This document shows positions 9,415 to 17,631 of a DNA stretch of 58,978 nucleotides, piece after piece. The DNA lies in the NCBI GenBank assembly GCA_018660265.1, contig JABJKS010000024.1, positions 1 to 58,978 of the forward strand. The letters run 5' to 3'. The stretch is from Rhodospirillaceae bacterium. GTDB taxonomy: Bacteria; Pseudomonadota; Alphaproteobacteria; GCA-2731375. A program made the position numbers and the translations under genes. The notes below the pieces were generated by a model that did not search any database, was not told where the DNA came from, and saw nothing but the letters and a program-made list of their open reading frames with translations. Numbering within the stretch: the stretch's first letter is position 1; the number at the start of each line of letters is the position of its first letter.

Positions 9415-10281
9415 TCAATCCCCATACTTTTTGTCAAATTCCCAGACGTCTTCAAAGCCCATTAATTTGTTCATATCCTCGAACGGATACAGCTGGTCGG
9501 AGACGTCTGTGGAAATGCCGTCTTTCTTCAGGGCACCATAGACATTGCTTAAAACCTGGGCTGTGGCGAGAAAGCCCGTGCCGGGGAAAATAGCCATTTT
9601 AAAGCCAATATCCTCAAGCTCTGCGGCGCTCAACAGTGGTGTGCGCCCGCCTTCGACCATATTCGCGAAGCAGGGTTTATCGAAATTGGCACAAATGGTC
9701 TTCATCTCGTCCAGGGATTCGGGGCTTTCAATGAAGACGATGTCCGCCCCGGCTTTGGCAAATGCCTCACCCCGGCGCAATGCTTCATCCAGACCCAGTG
9801 TCGTCCGGCTGTCCGTCCGCGCGATGATCAGGAAATCATCAGACTCCCGCGCTTCTGCGGCGACCTCAATCTTGGTCACCATGTCCTCTATCGGGACAAC
9901 CCGGCGGCCTAATGTATGGCCGCATTTTTTGGGAAATTCCTGATCTTCGATCTGGATCGCCTGAACCCCGGCTTTTTCATAGCCCCGGATTGTGTGCTGC
10001 ACGTTCAACGGCCCGCCAAAACCCGTATCCGCATCGGCGATCAGCGGCGTCGTGGTGCGCGAGGTTACTTGGGAGGCGCGGCCAACCATGTCTGTGTAGG
10101 TGGCATAACCCGCATCCGGCTGCCCCAGGTAAGAGGCGGCGATGCCGTAACCGGTCATATAAATCGCCTTGAAACCTTTGCTGTCGGCCATGCGGGCTGA
10201 AATCAGATCGAAAATGCCGGGTGCCAGGACGAATTCCCCATCCCGGAGGCACTGCGCGATGGTCTTTTTCTGTTCACTCAT
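9415..10281 (-). CDS. Isocitrate lyase/PEP mutase family lyase
   Basis: A 288-residue TIM-barrel enzyme of the ICL/PEPM superfamily, the size of methylisocitrate lyase, dimethylmalate lyase or oxaloacetate decarboxylase. The Mg-binding segment IADADTGFGG is near residue 90 and the loop EFPKKCGHT near 125, where the KKCGH cysteine is the lyase-type catalytic residue. This favours a C-C lyase over a phosphonate mutase. The start at 10281 is chosen over an upstream frame that would overlap the hydratase gene. It lies between the enoyl-CoA hydratase and the HpaB-family gene; the substrate is unknown. Confidence 0.86.
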   Translation of the reverse strand: MSEQKKTIAQCLRDGEFVLAPGIFDLISARMADSKGFKAIYMTGYGIAASYLGQPDAGYATYTDMVGRASQVTSRTTTPLIADADTGFGGPLNVQHTIRGYEKAGVQAIQIEDQEFPKKCGHTLGRRVVPIEDMVTKIEVAAEARESDDFLIIARTDSRTTLGLDEALRRGEAFAKAGADIVFIESPESLDEMKTICANFDKPCFANMVEGGRTPLLSAAELEDIGFKMAIFPGTGFLATAQVLSNVYGALKKDGISTDVSDQLYPFEDMNKLMGFEDVWEFDKKYGD

Positions 10282-10297
10282 GTCGTAACATTCCCTT

Positions 10298-11077
10298 TTA
10301 GTCTTCCCATTGCGGGGGGCGCTTTGCCAAAAACGCGGCGATACCCTCGCGAAAATTATTAGTTCCTGCCAGCCTGGCCGCCAAATCTGCTTCCAATGCC
10401 AAGCCGCCCTCAAAATCAATGCTGCCGCCCAGGGTAATGCTTTGACGGATGGCCGCCAATGCCTCGGGTGGTTTTTCCGCCAATTTTTCCCCGTAGGCCT
10501 GTACTGTCTCCCGCAGGCTTTCGGGTGCGACGAGTGTATCTACCAGGCCTATTTCAAGGGCTTTAGTGGCAGAAATGATGGCGCCGTCATAAAGCAGCCG
10601 GATCGCCTCTGGCCGTCCGATCAGCCGGGCCAGGGCCTGAGTCGCGCCCACGGGCGGAATGAAGTTGATATTAATCTCCGGCTGGCCCAGACGGGCATCT
10701 GAGGCTGCAAAGCGCAAATCGCAATGCAAGGTCATCTCCAATCCACCACCCACCGCAGTGCCGTGAATGGCGGCGAGCAACGGCTTTTCGGAATGGCGCA
10801 GGGTTTTCACCAGAATATGTAACCGATCCACCCATTCAACCATTTCGTTGGCTGCCATCTCCTTAAAAACACCGATATCCGCACCAGTTGAGAAAAACCG
10901 GTCCAGGGCCGAGGCCATGACGATGGCGCGAACGTCCCGGTCCGCCAGATGCTGTTCCACCCCCCGCTGAACCTCCCGCATCATGTCCCAATGAAAGGCA
11001 TTGATCGGTGGGCGGGCAAATTCCAGCCATCCAACCCGATTTACGGTGGTTAGTTTGACGTGTTCATAGTCACTCAT
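10298..11077 (-). CDS. Enoyl-CoA hydratase with intact catalytic glutamates
   Basis: A 259-residue crotonase. Unlike the copy at 3591, it keeps both hydratase glutamates: GGGLEMTLHCD carries the first and LGQPEININF the second. The oxyanion loop is FSTGADIGVF near residue 63. This supports true 2-enoyl-CoA hydration. The start ATG at 11075-11077 fits the alignment; the upstream extension to 11179 covers the divergent promoter region. It is the first gene of the minus-strand cluster and is divergent from the acyl-CoA dehydrogenase pair at 11182, which would supply enoyl-CoA. Confidence 0.9.
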   Translation of the reverse strand: MSDYEHVKLTTVNRVGWLEFARPPINAFHWDMMREVQRGVEQHLADRDVRAIVMASALDRFFSTGADIGVFKEMAANEMVEWVDRLHILVKTLRHSEKPLLAAIHGTAVGGGLEMTLHCDLRFAASDARLGQPEININFIPPVGATQALARLIGRPEAIRLLYDGAIISATKALEIGLVDTLVAPESLRETVQAYGEKLAEKPPEALAAIRQSITLGGSIDFEGGLALEADLAARLAGTNNFREGIAAFLAKRPPQWED

Positions 11078-11181
11078 GTCAGAATCCCTAAGTTGATCGA
11101 GCCAAAACCTGGTAGGGGTCTTTAATGCTGTTGCCCCGGCTGCTAGTTTGTTCCCTATTGTAATCCGAATTGTGAGCAAAC

Positions 11182-12333
11182 ATGCATTCCTTCCGTTTTG
11201 AACCTGCCGATCTGCCGCCCGAAACTGCGGCGATCCGCCAGGAGGTCCGGGATTTCCTGGATAAGAACCTCTCTGATTATCCCGCCGTCATGCGGGCCCG
11301 GTCCTGGGCCGGCTATGACGCGGAATTCAGTGCCAAAGTGGGTCAGGCCGGTTTCCTGGGCATGACCTACCCAAAGGAATATGGCGGCCATGGCCGCACC
11401 GCGTTTGAGCGCTATGTGATGTTGGAGGAGATGCTGGCCGCAGGCGCGCCGGTGTCGGCCCATTGGATCGCGGATCGGCAAAGCGGGCCGCTGATATTGG
11501 AATTTGGCACCGAAGATCTGAAACAGCGTATCGTCCCCGCCATTGCCAAGGGCGAGGCGTTTTTCTGCATTGGTATGAGCGAACCGGATTCAGGCTCTGA
11601 TCTCGCCTCAATCCGCACCAAGGCGACGCGCACGGACGGCGGCTGGTTGATCAACGGTACCAAGGTTTGGACCTCCGGTGCGCATTTAGTGCACTACATG
11701 ATCGCCCTGGTTCGCACCAACCCGGAAGCTGAGAAAAAGCACGAGGGGATGTCCCAGATCCTGATCGATCTGCGCAACACCGACGGCATTACTATCCGCC
11801 CCATCAAGAACATGGCGGGGGAAGAACATTTCAACGAATGTGTGTTTCAGGACGCCTTCGTGCCCGATGCCAATATTATTGGCACCGAGGGTCAGGGCTG
11901 GGCCCAGGTGATGGCCGAGCTGGCCTTCGAACGCTCCGGGCCGGAACGTTATATGTCGTCTTATCAATTGATCCTGGAACTATTGAACGAGGTTTCAAAA
12001 AACCCAGGGCCCGCCAGTGCCATGGCAGCGGGCCGTCTGGTGGCCCATTTGTCGACATTGCGGAATATGTCCATCTCGGTGGCGGCGAAATTGCAATCGG
12101 GCCAGGACCCAGCCCTTGATGGATCCGTGGTTAAGGAACTGGGTACGCTGTTTGAACAATCTGTTCCGGTGATCGCCCATCAAACCTTTGATCGGGAACC
12201 CAGTCCCGAACATGGGGATGATTTCGCCCAAACCTTGGCCTATGTCACCCAGGCGGCACCTTCATTTTCACTGCGCGGCGGCACCCGCGAGATTTTACGG
12301 GGCATTATTGCCCGGGGATTGGGCCTGCGATGA
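11182..12333 (+). CDS. Acyl-CoA dehydrogenase, large/alpha-type subunit
   Basis: A 383-residue FAD acyl-CoA dehydrogenase. FCIGMSEPDSGSDLASIRT (around residue 130) is the FAD-binding signature and INGTKVWTSGA the middle beta-domain motif; the C-terminal GGTREILRGIIARGLGL is the usual end. It overlaps the next acyl-CoA dehydrogenase gene by an ATGA junction, implying translational coupling. Paired ACAD genes of about 380 and 360 residues commonly encode heteromeric enzymes acting on bulky, often steroid or cyclic, acyl-CoAs; that substrate class is inference here. Confidence 0.91.
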   Translation: MHSFRFEPADLPPETAAIRQEVRDFLDKNLSDYPAVMRARSWAGYDAEFSAKVGQAGFLGMTYPKEYGGHGRTAFERYVMLEEMLAAGAPVSAHWIADRQSGPLILEFGTEDLKQRIVPAIAKGEAFFCIGMSEPDSGSDLASIRTKATRTDGGWLINGTKVWTSGAHLVHYMIALVRTNPEAEKKHEGMSQILIDLRNTDGITIRPIKNMAGEEHFNECVFQDAFVPDANIIGTEGQGWAQVMAELAFERSGPERYMSSYQLILELLNEVSKNPGPASAMAAGRLVAHLSTLRNMSISVAAKLQSGQDPALDGSVVKELGTLFEQSVPVIAHQTFDREPSPEHGDDFAQTLAYVTQAAPSFSLRGGTREILRGIIARGLGLR

Positions 12334-13406
12334 GCGAAGCGATGAGTGGCGATAGCGAACTGCGGACGATCCTGGGCGATCAGGTCAACCGCCTGTTGGC
12401 CGATCGGATCAGCAAAGGCAATTTGGAGGCGGCGGAGGCCGGCGCATCGCAAAACGAATTGTGGCAGGCGATTGAGGAAAACGGCCTGCCTATGGTCCTG
12501 GTGCCGGAAGACAATGGTGGTGTCGGCGGCGGTTGGGATGAGGCCGAGGTGGTCATGCGCGCCGCCGGTAAATACCAGGCCCCGGTGCCGCTTGTGGAAA
12601 GCATATTGGCCGGCTGGTTATTGTCCCAGGCCGGGCTGGATATGCCTACGGGCATGCTCTCCATCGCGCCCGTGCGCGCGGATGAGGCGTTGAGCATTAC
12701 AAAGGACGGCCGTCTAACAGGCACGGTGACCCGTGTGCCCTGGGGCAGAAATGTCGGGCATCTGGCTGTGTTCTGCCGTTGCGAGGGCGCAGGGACGATT
12801 GCGCTGGTCGCTGGCGATGCCTGGTCCGTCACCCTGGAAGATCGTAATATCGCGGCGGAACCACGGGACACCCTGGCCTTCGATGGCCCGGCAATTGCCT
12901 TTGCGCCGCTGCCGGAAGAGATTGATCCTGATCGTCTGTTTGCCTTTGGCGCACTGGCGCGTTCCAGCCAGATTTCCGGTGCCCTGGAATCCATCCTGGA
13001 ACAGACCGTACAATATGCCAACGACCGTACCCAATTCGGCCAGCCCATTGGCAAATTCCAGGCGGTGCAGCAGGAATTGGCCCGAATGGCCGGCGAAGTT
13101 GCGGCAGCCGGCGCTGCGGTGGAAAGCGCCTCCCGTGCCGCCGACCGGCGGGGCAGTGGAGCCGGGTTCGAGATGGCGGTCGCTAAAATCCGCGCGTCCG
13201 AGGCTGCGTCTATCGTGGCCGGGATTACGCATCAGACCCACGGTGCCATTGGCTTTACCTACGAGCATTCGTTGCATTTTGCCACCCGGCGGCTGTGGTC
13301 CTGGCGGGCGGAATTCGGTTCGGAAAATTATTGGGCGGAACATCTCGGCCGATCCCTGGCCAGCCATGGCGGTCAGTCCCTTTGGCCCTATTTGGTCGAT
13401 AGATAA
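12330..13406 (+). CDS. Acyl-CoA dehydrogenase, small/beta-type subunit
   Basis: A 358-residue acyl-CoA dehydrogenase family protein, coupled to the preceding one by ATGA. The FAD-binding middle-domain motif seen in its partner is absent: the central part is short and divergent, while the C-terminal helical domain is recognisable (QYANDRTQFGQPIGKFQAVQ near 228 and THQTHGAIGFTYEHSLH near 303). The missing SEPxxGSD-like segment suggests that this chain contributes structure or part of one site in a heteromer with the partner at 11182. The next gene starts 15 bases downstream. Confidence 0.88.
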   Translation: MSEAMSGDSELRTILGDQVNRLLADRISKGNLEAAEAGASQNELWQAIEENGLPMVLVPEDNGGVGGGWDEAEVVMRAAGKYQAPVPLVESILAGWLLSQAGLDMPTGMLSIAPVRADEALSITKDGRLTGTVTRVPWGRNVGHLAVFCRCEGAGTIALVAGDAWSVTLEDRNIAAEPRDTLAFDGPAIAFAPLPEEIDPDRLFAFGALARSSQISGALESILEQTVQYANDRTQFGQPIGKFQAVQQELARMAGEVAAAGAAVESASRAADRRGSGAGFEMAVAKIRASEAASIVAGITHQTHGAIGFTYEHSLHFATRRLWSWRAEFGSENYWAEHLGRSLASHGGQSLWPYLVDR

Positions 13407-13421
13407 TGCGTAAGGAAGATT

Positions 13422-14429
13422 ATGACACATAAGATCAAGACGACCGTCGTTGGTTCCTACCCGGTGCCGGCCTGGCTTGCCGCGGCCCCCTCGGAACAGG
13501 CCCTGACCGATGCCACGCGCGTGGTGCTCCACACACAGGAACAGGCCGGGATCGATCTGGTCTGCGATGGGGAGATGTACCGCTTTGACGTCAACCATCC
13601 CGAAACCAACGGCATGATCGAATATTTCGTCCGGCCCATGGGCGGTATCCGCACAGACATCGAATTTAGTGAATTGCTGGACTATCGCAGCCAGGAAGGC
13701 ATGGGTTTTCGCCGCCGTCCGCCCGCCGTGGTGGATGGTCCCATCAATGGCGGCAGCCTGGATCTGCCCGGCGCGTGTGAGGCGGCCAAGGTGCTGACCG
13801 AAAAACCGTTGAAATTCACTCTGACCGGGCCGCATATGCTGGCCAAAACCGTCGTCGATCAACATTATGGCGATGTCGCACAAGTGGCCGATGCCATCGC
13901 CGATGCTCTGGCCGAACAAGTGCGCCATTGCAAGGCGGATGTAGTGCAGCTGGACGAGGCGAACCTGCCCGGCCATCCGGACGAATGGGAATGGGCCGCC
14001 GCCGCGATCAACAAGGTGCTGGATGCGATCCCCGGCCCCGGTGTCGGCGCGGTGCATCTTTGCTTCGGCAACTACGGCGGCCAGACCATTCAGCAGGGCA
14101 GCTGGGATAAACTGTTGGGTTACCTCAACGCCCTGCATGTGGATCACATTGTGATGGAGAATGCCCATCGTCCCGTCGAAGAACTGGCCGCCTTTAAGGG
14201 TCTGCGGCCAGAGATCGGCATGGGTATGGGCGTGGTCGATATCAAGCGCACGGATATTGAAAGTGCGGATGCCATTGCCCGGCAGATTGAGGCGGCGGAA
14301 AAATTATTGGGCGAAGGCAGGGTAAAATATATTCATCCCGATTGCGGTTTCTGGATGCTGCCGCGCAATGTAGCGGACGGTAAAATTCGGGCCCTGGTCG
14401 CGGGCCGTGATCTGTTCGAGGGCAAGTGA
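13422..14429 (+). CDS. Stand-alone MetE-like methyltransferase (catalytic domain only)
   Basis: A 335-residue protein matching the C-terminal zinc barrel of cobalamin-independent methionine synthase, without the N-terminal barrel that makes MetE about 750 residues. VVGSYPVP is at the N-terminus and CDGEMYRFD near 47. The zinc ligands are visible as His-x-Cys in AVHLCFGN (near 212) and Cys in HPDCGFWMLP near the end. A ribosome site AAGGAAG precedes ATG 13422. These short proteins transfer methyl groups between varied donors and thiols. Its place between a dehydrogenase pair and an amidohydrolase argues for a catabolic demethylation rather than methionine synthesis. Confidence 0.85.
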   Translation: MTHKIKTTVVGSYPVPAWLAAAPSEQALTDATRVVLHTQEQAGIDLVCDGEMYRFDVNHPETNGMIEYFVRPMGGIRTDIEFSELLDYRSQEGMGFRRRPPAVVDGPINGGSLDLPGACEAAKVLTEKPLKFTLTGPHMLAKTVVDQHYGDVAQVADAIADALAEQVRHCKADVVQLDEANLPGHPDEWEWAAAAINKVLDAIPGPGVGAVHLCFGNYGGQTIQQGSWDKLLGYLNALHVDHIVMENAHRPVEELAAFKGLRPEIGMGMGVVDIKRTDIESADAIARQIEAAEKLLGEGRVKYIHPDCGFWMLPRNVADGKIRALVAGRDLFEGK

Positions 14430-14434
14430 TCGCC

Positions 14435-15454
14435 ATGACAGACGTGCGCGACTGGTTAGCTTTGCGGCAGGAAGATGCGTTGGAGCCTGACCTGCCCATC
14501 TGTGATCCCCACCATCATCTGTGGGAATTCCGCGAGGCAACATTTGACCGCTATCTGTTTGAAGATCTTCTGGCCGATATAGGCGGCGGCCACAATGTGG
14601 TCAGCACGGTCTTTATGGAGTGCGAGGCGTTCTACCGCGCCAAAGGGGACCGGGACATGGCGGCAGTGGGCGAGACGGAATTCGTCAACGGCGTTGCCGC
14701 GCAATCCGCTTCGGGCCTTTATGGCAATACTCAGGTTGCCGCCGCCATCGTCGGTTATGCGGATTTGCGTTTGGGGGAAAGGGCGCGGGATATATTGCAG
14801 GCACATATTCAAGCAGGCGGCGGCCGTTTTCGTGGTGTCCGCCATGCCTCCGCCTCCGACCCGCACGACGGCGTTCTTGGTGCCGATCATACCAATCCCA
14901 ATGGTGATGTGTTTTACGATGATGGCTTTCGCCAAGGTTTTGCCCAGCTGGCACCGTTGGATATGAGCTTTGATGCCTGGCTCTACCACCATCAGATCCC
15001 GGAGCTTCAGGACCTGGCCCAGGCCTTTCCCGACACCGCAATAGTCATGGATCACGTCGGCGGCCCATTGGGTATTGGCCCTTATGTGGGTAAGCGGGAT
15101 GAAATATTTGCCACCTGGTCAAAAGATGTCACCGCACTTGCCGACTGTCCCAACGTGCATGTGAAGCTGGGCGGTCTGGCCATGAAGATGACCGGATTTG
15201 GCCACCACAAGTTGGCTGAACCGCCCGCATCGGAAGTGCTGGCCGAGGATTGGAAGCCCTACATCATGCATTGTATCGAGGCGTTTGGCCCTGATCGTTG
15301 CATGTTTGAAAGTAACTTCCCGGTTGATAAATCCACCTGTGCCTATAACACCCTGTGGAATGCCTTTAAGCGGGTGGTTGCTGATTTCCCGGCCGGGGAA
15401 AAGGCGGCGTTGTTCCACGACACCGCAGCACGTTTCTATCGGATCGAGGAATAG
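14435..15454 (+). CDS. Amidohydrolase-2 family metal hydrolase
   Basis: A 339-residue TIM-barrel amidohydrolase. The metal-binding [10 protein letters not shown] is near the N-terminus, a further His is in the DAWLYHHQI strand, and MDHVGGPLG and FESNFPVDK carry the later His and the general-acid/base region. This pattern resembles fuconolactonase and 2-pyrone-4,6-dicarboxylate lactonase, so lactone or related ring hydrolysis is plausible. A GTG at 14426 overlapping the previous stop is an alternative start; the ATG at 14435 has GAGGGCAAG upstream. It is followed 4 bases later by a GST gene. Confidence 0.87.
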   Translation: MTDVRDWLALRQEDALEPDLPICDPHHHLWEFREATFDRYLFEDLLADIGGGHNVVSTVFMECEAFYRAKGDRDMAAVGETEFVNGVAAQSASGLYGNTQVAAAIVGYADLRLGERARDILQAHIQAGGGRFRGVRHASASDPHDGVLGADHTNPNGDVFYDDGFRQGFAQLAPLDMSFDAWLYHHQIPELQDLAQAFPDTAIVMDHVGGPLGIGPYVGKRDEIFATWSKDVTALADCPNVHVKLGGLAMKMTGFGHHKLAEPPASEVLAEDWKPYIMHCIEAFGPDRCMFESNFPVDKSTCAYNTLWNAFKRVVADFPAGEKAALFHDTAARFYRIEE

Positions 15455-15458
15455 ACCC

Positions 15459-16145
15459 ATGATCGACCTTTACACTGCCTCTACGCCGAACGGCTGGAAA
15501 GCCTCCGTCACCCTGGAAGAGCTGGAACTGCCCTACGAGGTTCATCCCATAAGGTTGAGCGAGGGCGATCAGAAGAGCGAAAGCTTTCTGGCCATGAACC
15601 CCAACGGCCGTATCCCCGTCATTGTGGACCGGGAGCTGGATGACTTCGCGGTCTTTGAAAGCGGTGCCATAATGGTCTATCTGGCGGAAAAGACCGGACG
15701 CCTCATGCCCACGGATGTCAAAGGTCGCAGTCTGGTCATGCAATGGCTGATGTTTCAGATGGGCGGCGTTGGGCCCATGATGGGCCAGGCGAACGTCTTC
15801 TTCCGTTATTTCCCTGAAAAAATCCAACCGGCGATCGATCGCTATCAGAACGAATGCCGCCGCCTGTTCGAAGTGTTGGAAGTTGGCCTGACGGACAAGG
15901 AATATCTGGCGGGCGATCTTTCCATCGCTGACATCGCCAATTGGTGCTGGGTGCGCAGCCATAAATGGTCCGGCGTCGAGATTGAGGGTCTGCCGAATTT
16001 GCAGGCCTGGCTGGACCGTATGAAAGAGCGCCCCGCCTGCCAGGTGGGCACCAAAATACCCTATGACGATTCAAAGCCGAAAACCGGCACCGGCGAAGGG
16101 GCCAAGAAATTCGCCGAAGACGCTCGGAAAATGGTTACCAGGTAG
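15459..16145 (+). CDS. Glutathione S-transferase, YfcG/Nu-type
   Basis: A 228-residue GST with the N-terminal [20 protein letters not shown], a form typical of YfcG/Ure2-like enzymes that use disulfide glutathione and have Thr/Asn in place of the catalytic Tyr. [12 protein letters not shown] and [13 protein letters not shown] (near 67) build the glutathione site; the C-terminal domain has [10 protein letters not shown]. The start ATG 15459 is 4 bases after the amidohydrolase stop. The last gene of the plus-strand cluster; its 3' end is part of a strong hairpin. A glutathione-dependent step in the pathway is inferred from position. Confidence 0.89.
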   Translation: MIDLYTASTPNGWKASVTLEELELPYEVHPIRLSEGDQKSESFLAMNPNGRIPVIVDRELDDFAVFESGAIMVYLAEKTGRLMPTDVKGRSLVMQWLMFQMGGVGPMMGQANVFFRYFPEKIQPAIDRYQNECRRLFEVLEVGLTDKEYLAGDLSIADIANWCWVRSHKWSGVEIEGLPNLQAWLDRMKERPACQVGTKIPYDDSKPKTGTGEGAKKFAEDARKMVTR

Positions 16146-16160
16146 GCGTCTTCGGCTTTA
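16113..16160 (+). terminator. Hairpin spanning the end of the GST gene
   Basis: GCCGAAGACGC at 16113-16123 and GCGTCTTCGGC at 16146-16156 form a perfect 11-bp inverted repeat with a 22-base loop, followed directly by TTTAT. The stop codon (16143-16145) is in the loop. The stem is GC-rich and convergent genes meet here, so termination for the plus-strand operon is likely, although the T tract is short. Confidence 0.55.
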
Positions 16161-16179
16161 TCTACGTTATTGCGGTTGG

Positions 16180-16620
16180 TCACAAATACAGGCGCATTTG
16201 CGGCTGTCCGTCGGAGGTTTTCTCCGGCGATACCCAATCGTTGGTCAGGGTACACGAGACCCGTTGCCGGAAGGACGAAAAGCTGTCGAAGGTGACGACA
16301 TCCACCGGTTCATCGAAATGAATGGTCACCCGATGCCGGTCGGCTGCCTGCCGTTGAGCAATCGCGATGACCTTGCCTTCGAAAGACTGGCCCAAATAGA
16401 CACCGCGTACCCGTTTGCCAATCTCCAACGGCGTTTCAACCGGCCCATTGCCAGCCGCGGCATGCAAGGTGTTCCAATCCCGATAGCCCATTTGCCCTGC
16501 GACCATCTCCAGGGATTGGCTGTGGGTGATGGGATGGCCGCTTTCATTCAACGTGGCGCGCAAACGTTTGGCCTGGGATTTCAGGCTTTCAATTGATGGG
16601 ATATTCTCAGTCGTATTCAT
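16180..16620 (-). CDS. Glyoxalase-superfamily-related small protein
   Basis: A 146-residue protein. The N-terminal half (SIESLKSQAKRLRATL, ITHSQSLEMVAGQMGYRDWN, TLHAAAG) matches the helical glyoxalase-related domain found in many proteobacterial hypothetical proteins; the second half is a small beta-rich domain with FDSFSSFRQRVSCTLT. The start at 16620 is preceded by GAGGCGAGAT. No signal peptide. The function of this family is not established. It is convergent with the GST gene. Confidence 0.7.
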   Translation of the reverse strand: MNTTENIPSIESLKSQAKRLRATLNESGHPITHSQSLEMVAGQMGYRDWNTLHAAAGNGPVETPLEIGKRVRGVYLGQSFEGKVIAIAQRQAADRHRVTIHFDEPVDVVTFDSFSSFRQRVSCTLTNDWVSPEKTSDGQPQMRLYL

Positions 16621-16812
16621 ATCTCGCCTCATGCAGGTTCGCATGTGGTACATGGATTGGTGCCCGCGTTACCATCCAACCACATGACGTTGTGCTGGCG
16701 GATAAGTTTGATAACGGCTTCACCGTGGCAATTGCCTGCGGGCGGCAGGGGCCGTAACCCAAGTCGCGCGGAACTTATTTGGGCCAAGCCGTCGTGTCAA
16801 TATTCTTCGCTG

Positions 16813-17610
16813 CTATAGGGGTGGTAAATCTTCGGGCGAGGCGGCGTTCTGGGCGGATTTGCTGCGCAGATTGAAAATCGGGCTGTCATCGAGATAGCTG
16901 TGGGGGTTAATCACCACATTCCCCGCAACCAGATTGACAGCGCCAAAGATCGGCGGTTCATGGCTTCCCTGCATAACTTTAGAGCCAAATTTATAGACGA
17001 ACTGATGCAGGGTGGAAAATTGGCTGGACATGGGGATGCCTTTCCAGCTGCCATGCAAGGGGCGGTGCAAATGGCCAAAGAACAAATGCTTTACGCGGCC
17101 CGCGCCAATCATCTCGGACAGTTCCTCCCCCCCTTCCAGGCGCAGGGGCGGGTGATGGATAAACAGATAGGTATCCATTTCGGCCTGGCTTTCCAGTTGG
17201 CCGGCCAGCCAGTCCAGCCGTTGCCGGCAAATCAGGCCCGTCGTCTTACCTTCATCCAGGGTGTCCATAACGATGAAGCGATTGTCTTCGACAGTGAAGT
17301 CGAATTGTACGAAGCCGTTGCCGTCCACCGGCACCTGGGGGAAGATCTCGCAAAATGCCTCCCGGCGATCATGATTGCCCAATAAAAGATAATATGGCGC
17401 GTCCAGAACCTTCAGGACCTCGCGCAGGCCTTCGTATTCAGGGATTGTACCTCGGTTGACGAGATCGCCGGTCATCATCACGAACGAGATATCGGTAAAA
17501 TCCCGGTTGATGCATTCGAAGGCGGCGGCCAGGCGATCATGGGGTGACAGGCCGTATAAAGGCCGCCGGTCGGCTGTGATATGCATATCCGTTATGTGGA
17601 TGAAGCGCAT
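16813..17610 (-). CDS. Calcineurin-like metallophosphoesterase (CpdA/Icc type)
   Basis: A 265-residue class III cyclic-nucleotide-phosphodiesterase-like protein with the full metal motif set: DMHIT (residues 7-11), MTGDLVNRG, LLGNHDRRE, FIHHPPLRL and FGHLHRPLHG. The order and spacing fit CpdA (Icc) and related GpdQ enzymes. It may hydrolyse cAMP or other phosphodiesters. It lies 21 bases beyond the kdgK stop on the same strand, so cotranscription is possible. No signal peptide, so it is cytoplasmic. Confidence 0.88.
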   Translation of the reverse strand: MRFIHITDMHITADRRPLYGLSPHDRLAAAFECINRDFTDISFVMMTGDLVNRGTIPEYEGLREVLKVLDAPYYLLLGNHDRREAFCEIFPQVPVDGNGFVQFDFTVEDNRFIVMDTLDEGKTTGLICRQRLDWLAGQLESQAEMDTYLFIHHPPLRLEGGEELSEMIGAGRVKHLFFGHLHRPLHGSWKGIPMSSQFSTLHQFVYKFGSKVMQGSHEPPIFGAVNLVAGNVVINPHSYLDDSPIFNLRSKSAQNAASPEDLPPL

Positions 17611-17631
17611 GTTAGTTGTCTTTCAGGCGTG

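Noticed and set aside
12714-14168. Open frame of 484 codons on the minus strand
   Set aside because: It is antisense to the second acyl-CoA dehydrogenase and the MetE-like gene, both of which have clear motifs; the translated sequence has no recognisable fold and is a by-product of GC-rich codon use.
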